Assembly (NCBI RefSeq): GCF_024171645.1
Contig: NZ_JALKAC010000010.1
Coordinates: 1 to 64,000 of the forward strand
Source of the DNA: Flavobacterium sp. HSC-32F16
Lineage (GTDB): Bacteria > Bacteroidota > Bacteroidia > Flavobacteriales > Flavobacteriaceae
Length of the DNA: 64,000 nucleotides
Direction of reading: 5' to 3'
Shown here piece after piece: positions 6,909 to 13,845 of the stretch. The translations under genes were made by a program, and so were the position numbers. The notes under the pieces are model-generated. The model did not search any database. It was not told where the DNA came from and saw only the letters and a program-made list of their open reading frames with translations. Each line of letters begins with the position of its first letter. Positions within the stretch are counted from its first letter, which is position 1.

Positions 6909-9050
6909 ATGAAAGTAGATTTAAGCGCGTTAAACGACAAACAAAAAGAGGCTGTTATAAGCGAAGAAAAACGTCTTTTAGTTCTTGCAGGCGCCGGCTC
7001 GGGTAAGACAAAAACGCTTTTACAAAAACTTATATACCTAATTGAAGAAAAAGATGTTAGTCCGTCTAATATTCTTGCGATTACTTTTACAAAAAATGCA
7101 ACAAATGAAATGCTTGACAGGTTAATTATTTCAGCCGATCCAAAAGGAGAATATGAAAAGTTATTATATGACAAAACAGTAAGCAAAGAAGATAAAGACC
7201 AAGAACGCTACAATAGACAAAAAAAATACAAATGGATAGATAGTTTAACAGTTAAAACATTTCACTCTTTTTGTTACAGCATATTAAGAAACTACGGTGT
7301 TAATGAATTTGATAATAAGTTCAGAATTATTGGAGATGAAAAACGAGATGAAGAAGATGAACTCTCAAAACACGTTGCGCCTGAAACCGTTTTTGAAGTT
7401 GTACATAAATTACTAATAGAACAATGTGAAAACACAGGATATTTACTTCAACTTAAAAGATATATTCTGGATTACCTTGTAGATAAAATTCACATTAAAA
7501 AGAATGACCCAAACTTTCTGTCAAGAGACGGAAAATATTTCACAACTCTTGACGGCACAAGAGTACGTTCAAAATCTGAACAATTTATTGCCGATTGGTT
7601 TTACAGGCACAGTATTAAATATGAATATGAACCTTTTCTAAACATAAAAGACTTTGATTTTCACCCGGATTTTTATATTCCGGATGCAAATCTATATATA
7701 GAGCATATCAGCGATAAAAGTTACCCTACAAAAAACAAAGAAGAGCAATTTGAAAAAGGCAATTTACTACTTGTAAAAACTTTTGACAGCATGACTTTAG
7801 ACTCAGCACTCTTTAATCATTGTCTTGATCAAATTGTAAAAAATCGGCTTCCTTCAAATTATCATAAAAATACAACTCTCAATTTCAAAGAAGAATTTAA
7901 TGGTTATCATGAAAATGTAAAAGATTTTGTGTTGCAAATCATGCGAATAACCGATATGATTAAAGTTGAAAATATTGACATTAATTTGGTTTTAGAAAAT
8001 GCTCTGAAAGACCAGCATGAAAGAGTTCGTCACTTTTACGAACTAGCAATTCCAATTGTAAAAAAGCACATCGCATACTGCACAGACAAATCATATTTAG
8101 ACTTTAATGACTTAATTTCTACGAGCGCATCACTTTTTAAAAATTATGAAGACATTGCTAATAAATACAAAACTAAATACGATTACATTCTAGTTGATGA
8201 ATTTCAGGATGTAAACAATTTACAGGTAGAATTGATTAAATTACTTTTAACAGATAATACACAATTATTCTGTGTAGGCGATGACTGGCAAAGCATATAT
8301 GGTTTTAGAGGCTCAAATGTAAGTTACATAGTCGATTTTGAAAATCATTTTATAAATGGAAAAACAATCAAACTTAATCTAAATTACCGAAGTACGCAGA
8401 ATATTGTCGGTGCCAGTAATGAAGTTATTAAACACAATAAATTTAAAGTAGACAAAGATGTCCAGGCCTCAAAAAAATCAGAACATAAAATAGTGGTTTA
8501 TTCAGGTGGTTCCGAAGAAGAAAATATTCAATTTTGTCTTAACAAAGTAAGAGAAGTTTTGAAAGAGGGGGTCAGCAATGATGAAATACTTTTTTTATAC
8601 AGAAGAAGTAAAATGTATTCTTCGTATTTCTACAAATTCAAAAATGAAGGTGTTAGAATTCAAGGAAAAACAATTCATGCTTCAAAGGGTCTAGAGGCAA
8701 AAGTTGTATTTATAATTGGACTTACAGAAGGCAATGGCGGTTTTCCAGACATATGGCTCGAAGACCGAATTTTTCAAATAATAAAGAAAGCAAATCATGA
8801 TTTATTACTGGAAGAAGAAAGGAGATTATTTTATGTTGCAATTACAAGAGCCAAGGACAAATTATTTCTAATTACTGAAAAAGGCAATGAATCAAGTTTT
8901 TTAAAAGAAATTCCATCAGCATTTACCGTTAGAACAGCCGATGCAATTGGCCAAATAGTAGATAAGGTTATTATTTGCGAGATATGTTTCAGCCAATTAG
9001 AAAAACTACACATTTTTTGTCCATATTGCGGTAAAAAACAAACCAATTAA
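6909..9050 (+). CDS. UvrD/Rep-type SF1 helicase with nuclease-like insertion and C-terminal zinc ribbon
   Basis: ATP-dependent 3'-5' DNA helicase of superfamily 1A. Visible motifs are Q-motif LNDKQKEAV (8-16), Walker A GAGSGKT (28-34), Ia AITFTKNATNEM, Walker B VDEFQD (429-434), motif III GDDWQSIYGFRGS, motif IV LNYRSTQNI, motif V IHASKGLEAKVVF (about 590) and motif VI RRLFYVAITRAKD (about 637). Between domains, roughly residues 215-285, lies an insertion with SEQFIADWF, then HPDFYIP, then LYIEH. This E...PD...E pattern resembles PD-(D/E)xK nucleases such as Vsr. The end (about 690-711) carries CEIC and CPYC, a zinc ribbon. I assign a helicase-nuclease, possibly repair or anti-phage; not RecBCD, AddAB or PcrA. 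It stands alone between housekeeping genes. Confidence 0.88.
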   Translation: MKVDLSALNDKQKEAVISEEKRLLVLAGAGSGKTKTLLQKLIYLIEEKDVSPSNILAITFTKNATNEMLDRLIISADPKGEYEKLLYDKTVSKEDKDQERYNRQKKYKWIDSLTVKTFHSFCYSILRNYGVNEFDNKFRIIGDEKRDEEDELSKHVAPETVFEVVHKLLIEQCENTGYLLQLKRYILDYLVDKIHIKKNDPNFLSRDGKYFTTLDGTRVRSKSEQFIADWFYRHSIKYEYEPFLNIKDFDFHPDFYIPDANLYIEHISDKSYPTKNKEEQFEKGNLLLVKTFDSMTLDSALFNHCLDQIVKNRLPSNYHKNTTLNFKEEFNGYHENVKDFVLQIMRITDMIKVENIDINLVLENALKDQHERVRHFYELAIPIVKKHIAYCTDKSYLDFNDLISTSASLFKNYEDIANKYKTKYDYILVDEFQDVNNLQVELIKLLLTDNTQLFCVGDDWQSIYGFRGSNVSYIVDFENHFINGKTIKLNLNYRSTQNIVGASNEVIKHNKFKVDKDVQASKKSEHKIVVYSGGSEEENIQFCLNKVREVLKEGVSNDEILFLYRRSKMYSSYFYKFKNEGVRIQGKTIHASKGLEAKVVFIIGLTEGNGGFPDIWLEDRIFQIIKKANHDLLLEEERRLFYVAITRAKDKLFLITEKGNESSFLKEIPSAFTVRTADAIGQIVDKVIICEICFSQLEKLHIFCPYCGKKQTN

Positions 9051-9125
9051 CAGCCTTATTTATTAGTCCAAAAGAGACTTGTTTTTTGATTTTTCCCGAA
9101 CTTTACATTCTTAAATCAATTAAAA

Positions 9126-10085
9126 ATGAAAGCACTTACCTTCTCTACTTTTGGAGATTCAGATGTTTTAGAATATATCGAAATTCCAAATCCGCAATTA
9201 AAGGCCGATGAAATTTTAGTTGAGATGAAAGCCATCGGACTAAATTTTGCCGATGTTTACAGACGAAAAGGAAATTATCACCTAAAAGGAAATCCGCCTT
9301 TTATCGCAGGTTATGAAGGTGCCGGAATTGTTATTGATGCCAATAATCATCCTGAATATAAAGTTGGCGATCGTGTGGCTTTCGCCGATATTCCTTTTGC
9401 AAACGCCGAGTTAGTTTCCGTAAACATAAATCACGTTTTGCCATTACCTGAAAATATTTCGTCTGAAACCGCTGCTTCTGTTTTGCTTCAGGGTTTAACG
9501 GCACATTATCTTGCAACAGACAGTCATAAAACTCAAAAAGGAGAAACTGTTTTAATTCACGCCGTTGCCGGCGGAGTTGGGCAAATTCTAACACAAGTCA
9601 GTAAACTTTTAGGCGCCGCTGTTATTGGTTTAACCTCATCTCAAGAAAAAGCAAAAGTTGGTTTTGACCAAGGCGCAAATCATGTTTTTCTTTATAATGA
9701 TGATTGGAAATCACAAATTTTTAAAGTCGCTCCTAATGGCGTTGATGTGGTTTATGACAGTATCGGAAGTACTTTAAAAGAAAGTTTCGAAGTCACAAAA
9801 GAATGCGGACAAGTCGTTTTCTTCGGAATGGCGGGTGGCGATCCGGCACCTGTAGATCCAAGAATGCTTATGGATGGTTCTAAAACTTTAACCGGAGGTG
9901 ATTTATGGAGCTATTTAAATTCTAAAGAAGAACGAATAAAACGTGCCGCACAATTATTTAATTGGATTATCGAGGGAAAAATCAAACTTTCTGAACCAAC
10001 ATCATTTAAATTATCCGAAGGAAAAGTGGCACATGATTTCTTGGAAAGCAGAAAAAGTACTGGAAAAATTATTTTAGTTCCTTAA
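9126..10085 (+). CDS. NADPH:quinone oxidoreductase / zinc-less medium-chain dehydrogenase
   Basis: Medium-chain dehydrogenase/reductase of the quinone-reductase branch, 319 residues, cytoplasmic. The GroES-like catalytic half covers about 1-120 (GLNFADVYRRKGNY, PFIAGYEGAGIV). The Rossmann half starts near 140, with the nucleotide loop HAVAGGVGQ, the fingerprint YDSIGSTL and the FGMAGGDP segment. The alcohol-dehydrogenase zinc ligands are absent, as expected for quinone reductases or crotonyl-CoA-like members. The substrate cannot be read from the sequence. The stop is followed by a perfect palindrome at 10134-10163. Confidence 0.88.
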   Translation: MKALTFSTFGDSDVLEYIEIPNPQLKADEILVEMKAIGLNFADVYRRKGNYHLKGNPPFIAGYEGAGIVIDANNHPEYKVGDRVAFADIPFANAELVSVNINHVLPLPENISSETAASVLLQGLTAHYLATDSHKTQKGETVLIHAVAGGVGQILTQVSKLLGAAVIGLTSSQEKAKVGFDQGANHVFLYNDDWKSQIFKVAPNGVDVVYDSIGSTLKESFEVTKECGQVVFFGMAGGDPAPVDPRMLMDGSKTLTGGDLWSYLNSKEERIKRAAQLFNWIIEGKIKLSEPTSFKLSEGKVAHDFLESRKSTGKIILVP

Positions 10086-10133
10086 TTGTAGTGATCAGTT
10101 TTCAGGCTCAGTTTTCAGCGCAATCTTCTCATC

Positions 10134-10163
10134 CCTTTGTCAAAGTTTAAACTTTGACAAAGG
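10134..10163. terminator. Perfect 30-bp palindrome between convergent genes
   Basis: The 15-nt half from 10134 to 10148 is exactly self-complementary to 10149-10163, centred on TTTAAA. It lies between the stop of the quinone oxidoreductase and the stop of the convergent 362-residue protein, so it probably serves as a bidirectional terminator. The poly-T tail is weak, and a repeat-element origin is also possible. Confidence 0.6.
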
Positions 10164-10195
10164 TTCTATAAAATAATTTGTTGCGATTAATAAAG

Positions 10196-11284
10196 CTACA
10201 ATTGATTAATCTCAATCTTTATCAATTCAGACAATTCTAATATCCTCACAACATCATTTTTATTCGCCACAAAAAACAAATAATTATCTCCGTGCGTATC
10301 GTAAGTCATTAATTCAAGATTATGTTTTTCTAACGCCGATTGAATATAAGGAAACAAATCATGACTATAAGTTTCTTCCGGATATGCGAAATTAAGATCT
10401 TCACCAATCATTTCAGAAATAAAATATTCAGCATCTTCTGGATCAAATTTCCAGTCGCTGTTCCAGGCATCAATACTTTCAAAAAAATCAAAATGACCAT
10501 CCACAATAGCGTGATATTCATTTGTGTTTTTTTGGTAGTTTTTAAAAAGCTTTTTTGACTGTTTTTTTAGTTCTTTTTCTTCAATATTTCCTCTCGAAAC
10601 TAAGTTTATAAACTCTTCAAAAGTTTCGAGCTTAACTTCTTCGGCTTCTACTAAATTTTCTTGTGATGGAAGTTCAACCGTTTCCGGAATTTCAATATTT
10701 AAATATTGACAGATTCCTTGTAAAACTATTTTTAAGTCTTTAATTCCTATCGTTTGACTTTCATTTTTCGGATTGTTGAAATCTAAAAGTTCACTTTCCA
10801 GCAAACCTTTAGTATAATCAAAAAAGTGTGTTCCTGAATATAGAATTTTAAAATCGTTAGTCTCTAAACTATTAGTACAGCAAAAAAAGATAATAAAGTT
10901 TTTTATGGAACGCTTAAAGAACTTCTTTTCATCAGAAGTCGGTTCTGAATAAAATTGAATATGTATAAAATCATATTCCAGTCCCTGCTCTATTATTTCC
11001 TGAGTAAGCACTCCAATATCCATTTTTTTATAAAGCTCATTTAAAACTTCGTAGGAATTATTGAAACCTGCTTTTTTAATTTCGACCCTGCTTTCTTCAT
11101 GATCTAATGAACCTGGAAAATAAAACAAATTAACTGACACATTTTCTTTTATGCCTTTTACTTTAAATTCAAGACTTGACTGCTGATTATATAAATAGGA
11201 ATATATAGGATCAATTACATCAAAAGAAATTATTGATTTTGGATCGTTGTTTCTGTTAAAAAAATTGGAAAAAAAGTTTTTCAT
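10196..11284 (-). CDS. Uncharacterised 362-aa cytosolic protein
   Basis: I do not recognise the full protein. It has no signal peptide or transmembrane segment. The N-terminal 200 residues include FIIFFCCTNS and a phenylalanine/tyrosine-rich beta pattern. A lysine/glutamate-rich linker (about 215-255) leads to an acidic domain (about 260-362) with DWKFDPEDAEYF and THGDNYLFFVAN. That last part loosely resembles DUF6630-type or immunity-like domains, but I am not sure. The gene converges on the quinone oxidoreductase over a palindrome and has no functional partner nearby. Domain composition suggests a two-part cytosolic protein, with no catalytic motif visible. Confidence 0.75.
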   Translation of the reverse strand: MKNFFSNFFNRNNDPKSIISFDVIDPIYSYLYNQQSSLEFKVKGIKENVSVNLFYFPGSLDHEESRVEIKKAGFNNSYEVLNELYKKMDIGVLTQEIIEQGLEYDFIHIQFYSEPTSDEKKFFKRSIKNFIIFFCCTNSLETNDFKILYSGTHFFDYTKGLLESELLDFNNPKNESQTIGIKDLKIVLQGICQYLNIEIPETVELPSQENLVEAEEVKLETFEEFINLVSRGNIEEKELKKQSKKLFKNYQKNTNEYHAIVDGHFDFFESIDAWNSDWKFDPEDAEYFISEMIGEDLNFAYPEETYSHDLFPYIQSALEKHNLELMTYDTHGDNYLFFVANKNDVVRILELSELIKIEINQL

Positions 11285-11358
11285 TGGGCTTATAATTATT
11301 TAAAATAAAGCAATAAATATATTACAAAATTTAATAAACCCAAAGTCCAGTCAACGAA

Positions 11359-12918
11359 TTATTTCAAAGATTCAGCAATCATCAAAGCACATTTTTCACC
11401 GTCGATTGCTGCCGAAATAATTCCGCCTGCGTAACCTGCTCCTTCTCCGCAAGGATACAATCCTTTTATTTGCAAATGTTCTAAAGTCATCGAATCTCTA
11501 GGAATTCTGACTGGAGAAGAAGTTCTGCTTTCCGGTGCGTGCAAAATCGCTTCATTGGTTAAATAACCACGCATAGATTTTCCAAATTCTTTAAAACCTT
11601 CACGTAAAATCTGTGATAAAAATCCTGGAAAAACCTGCCCCATTTCAACCGAAGTGGTTCCTGGAACATAAGAAGTTTTTGGGATATCGGCAGAAACTTT
11701 ATTTTGCGTAAAATCAATCATTCTTTGTGCCGGAACCTTTTGAGTTTCGCCGGCCAAATGCCATGCTTTCTGCTCAATACTTTTTTGAAATTCCATTCCG
11801 GCTAAAGCCCCAAATTTTGCAAAAGGTTTAAAATCTTCTAGTTTTAATTCAATTACAATTCCGGAATTTGCCGTTGCCTGATCACGTTTTGATGGCGACC
11901 ATCCATTTGTAACCACCTCGCCCGGACTTGTAGCGCAAGGGGCAATAACGCCACCCGGACACATACAGAATGAGTACATTCCACGTCCGTTCACTTGTTT
12001 AACAATTGAATATGGTGCTGGCGGCAAATGTTCACCGCGATAATCACAACTGTATTGAATACTATCGATTAATTCCTGCGAATGTTCGGCACGAACTCCT
12101 AAAGCAAAAGGTTTTGCTTCTATTAGAATTTTCTTTTTATCCAGTAATTCAAAAATATCACGAGCCGAATGTCCAGTAGCTAAAATTAGTTTATTTGCCA
12201 GAATTTTATCTCCATTTTGAGTTACGATTCCTTCAACCTCATTATTCTTTACCAAAATATCTGTAACTCGGGTATCAAATACAACCTGACCACCAAATTC
12301 GATGATTTTATTTCGGATATCTTCAATAATTTTTGGGAGTTTATTGGTTCCGATATGCGGATGTGCTTCAACCAAAATATCTTCTGAAGCTCCAAAAGCT
12401 ACTAAAAGCTCTAAAATTCGGGTTACATCACCGCGTTTTTTAGAACGTGTGTATAATTTTCCATCCGAATAGGTTCCGGCTCCCCCTTCTCCAAAACAAT
12501 AATTCGAATCTTCGTTGACGATATGTTCTACATTTATTGCTTTTAAATCGCGTCGGCGTCCGCGAACGTCTTTTCCACGTTCGAGAACAATTGGTTTTAA
12601 GCCTAATTCAATTAATTGCAAAGCAGCAAAAAGTCCGGCCGGACCCGCGCCAACAACAATCACTTCTTGTGCCGAAGCAACATCTTTATATAAAGGAAGT
12701 TCAATTTTAGTTTCCTGAAAAGCTTCTCCTTTTAAATATATAATAACTTTTAAATTGATTTTAATCGCTTTTTGGCGCGCATCAATCGAACGTTTTAAAA
12801 TTGTAATATGCTGAATTTCGTTTGGAGAAACTTTAATTTGTTTAGACAAATAATCTTTAAGCAACACTTCGTTTGCAGCAGTTTCTGGAGTTACCTGAAG
12901 TAAAAGTTCTCTTGGCAT
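11359..12918 (-). CDS. FAD-dependent dehydrogenase (COG2509-type)
   Basis: A flavoprotein of 519 residues. An N-terminal extension of about 85 residues precedes the dinucleotide-binding loop VGAGPAGLFAALQL (about 89-102), then ERGKDVRGRRRD and GEGGAGTYSDGKLYTR, a combination typical of the uncharacterised FAD-dependent dehydrogenases grouped as COG2509. A second FAD-contact region, LATGHSARDIFELL, and the C-terminal GLYPCGEGAGYAGGI complete the fold. The physiological substrate is unknown for the family. It is likely monocistronic or co-transcribed with the membrane-protein gene ending 25 nt upstream. Confidence 0.88.
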   Translation of the reverse strand: MPRELLLQVTPETAANEVLLKDYLSKQIKVSPNEIQHITILKRSIDARQKAIKINLKVIIYLKGEAFQETKIELPLYKDVASAQEVIVVGAGPAGLFAALQLIELGLKPIVLERGKDVRGRRRDLKAINVEHIVNEDSNYCFGEGGAGTYSDGKLYTRSKKRGDVTRILELLVAFGASEDILVEAHPHIGTNKLPKIIEDIRNKIIEFGGQVVFDTRVTDILVKNNEVEGIVTQNGDKILANKLILATGHSARDIFELLDKKKILIEAKPFALGVRAEHSQELIDSIQYSCDYRGEHLPPAPYSIVKQVNGRGMYSFCMCPGGVIAPCATSPGEVVTNGWSPSKRDQATANSGIVIELKLEDFKPFAKFGALAGMEFQKSIEQKAWHLAGETQKVPAQRMIDFTQNKVSADIPKTSYVPGTTSVEMGQVFPGFLSQILREGFKEFGKSMRGYLTNEAILHAPESRTSSPVRIPRDSMTLEHLQIKGLYPCGEGAGYAGGIISAAIDGEKCALMIAESLK

Positions 12919-12942
12919 TTTGATTGAAAGGTAATAGTATTG

Positions 12943-13380
12943 TTAAAAGATTATTCTAATCACTAAAAGATATGCAACATATATTAGTATTAAAATTCCA
13001 ATTGATTTGTAATGTAGTTTTAAATATCTAAACGAATTTTCTAATGCTTCTGAATCATCATCTCTAAAAGCCATTCTAACATTCGAAGAAAATTTATATA
13101 GATAATAGAGCGGAAAGAAACAGATCACGACCGTCACTAAAAGAATAGGAAGCAAAAGAGGAAATATGCTCATAATCATATAAAAACCAACTCCTCCACC
13201 TGTAGGAACATCATCCAATTTTGGAACATTTATATAGTCATAAAAAAAAGAAAAAATTCCATATACTATTATTGCCATTCCAATCAATGACATTACATAA
13301 ACCCAATTTCCAGCTGTCTCTAAATGATCTTTCGCAGATTCACTCAACGACAATTCATTTGAATTTGAATTTTCCTCCAT
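12943..13380 (-). CDS. DUF5362-like membrane protein (145 aa)
   Basis: Small integral membrane protein with three to four hydrophobic segments: VYVMSLIGMAIIVYGIF (about 27-43), a central pair around IMSIFPLLLPILLVTVVICFFPL (about 70-95), and a C-terminal SIGILILIYVAYLLVIRIIF. A charged cytosolic loop FRDDDSEALENSFRYLK lies before the last helix, a layout I associate with DUF5362. I place the start at the ATG at 13380 (MEENSNS) rather than 13404. The earlier ATG adds a basic MKIIKRIR prefix and would leave only about 10 nt of leader after the TATTTTTG box at 13421-13428. A second identical box lies at 13434-13441. Function unknown. Confidence 0.72.
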   Translation of the reverse strand: MEENSNSNELSLSESAKDHLETAGNWVYVMSLIGMAIIVYGIFSFFYDYINVPKLDDVPTGGGVGFYMIMSIFPLLLPILLVTVVICFFPLYYLYKFSSNVRMAFRDDDSEALENSFRYLKLHYKSIGILILIYVAYLLVIRIIF

Positions 13381-13420
13381 TCTTATTCTTTTTATAATTT
13401 TCAAAGATTTTTGATTGAAT

Positions 13421-13441
13421 CAAAAATACGATGCAAAAATA
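13421..13441 (-). promoter_or_regulatory. Two TATTTTTG -7 elements before the DUF5362-like gene
   Basis: Minus-strand TATTTTTG occurs at 13421-13428 and again at 13434-13441, 13 bp apart, both matching TAnnTTTG. Either could drive the membrane-protein gene. No clear -33 TTG was found at standard spacing. Confidence 0.45.
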
Positions 13442-13498
13442 CTATTTTGAACTGAAATTAACTGTTTAATATTAAATCCATTTTCAAAATAGACTTTG

Positions 13499-13506
13499 TA
13501 CCTTTG
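13499..13506 (+). promoter_or_regulatory. Promoter -7 element for the 79-aa protein gene
   Basis: TACCTTTG matches TAnnTTTG exactly, 30 nt before the ATG at 13537. The -33 region is only weakly T-rich. Confidence 0.55.
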
Positions 13507-13536
13507 CCACTCTGAACCTTAGCAGCTATAAAAAAA

Positions 13537-13776
13537 ATGTCTAGAAAAATAAAACTGATTTGGGATTTTCGCGGTCCGGCTTCTGCAAAAACAGCCGAAC
13601 ATCATGAGATTCATTTAAAAGAGTTTATCGCAATTGAAAAATTGCCTTTAAATATTACTGGATTCAAAATCATCAATGATATGCATGCAACCGCTTTTAT
13701 GGTGGTTGCCGATGAAAATATGATTCAGGTAAGAGATGCTTTGAAACCGCATCGAGGGGAAGTTTATTCGGAGTAA
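13537..13776 (+). CDS. Conserved-looking 79-aa protein of unknown function
   Basis: I do not recognise a named family. It is a compact alpha/beta protein with an opening strand KIKLIWDFRGPASAKTAEHHEIHLKEF cut here into two parts: IWDFRGPAS, then a histidine-rich AEHHEIH (about 21-27). A GFKIINDMHATAFMVV segment follows, then a closing VRDALKPHRGEVY. It has no cysteines, signal or membrane segment. The three histidines near residue 23 and the later DMH could bind a metal. It has its own promoter box at 13499-13506 and is followed by hairpins, so it appears monocistronic. Confidence 0.75.
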   Translation: MSRKIKLIWDFRGPASAKTAEHHEIHLKEFIAIEKLPLNITGFKIINDMHATAFMVVADENMIQVRDALKPHRGEVYSE

Positions 13777-13836
13777 GATGTGAAATGAAAAATGTGAGAT
13801 GTTTGTATCAAAAATTACATTTCACATCTCACATTT
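13776..13836. terminator. Overlapping alternative hairpins after the 79-aa gene
   Basis: Two 12-bp perfect inverted repeats share part of one arm: 13776-13787 pairs with 13818-13829, and 13790-13801 pairs with 13825-13836. They cannot form together. They lie between convergent stops (79-aa gene and recQ), so termination is the simplest role. The same ATGTGARATG word appears four times in the two orientations. Confidence 0.6.
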
Positions 13837-13845
13837 AACTTACAA

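Noticed and set aside
6909..9050. Housekeeping PcrA/UvrD repair helicase
   Set aside because: The helicase core is similar, but the inserted nuclease-like module and terminal zinc ribbon are not found in PcrA/UvrD.
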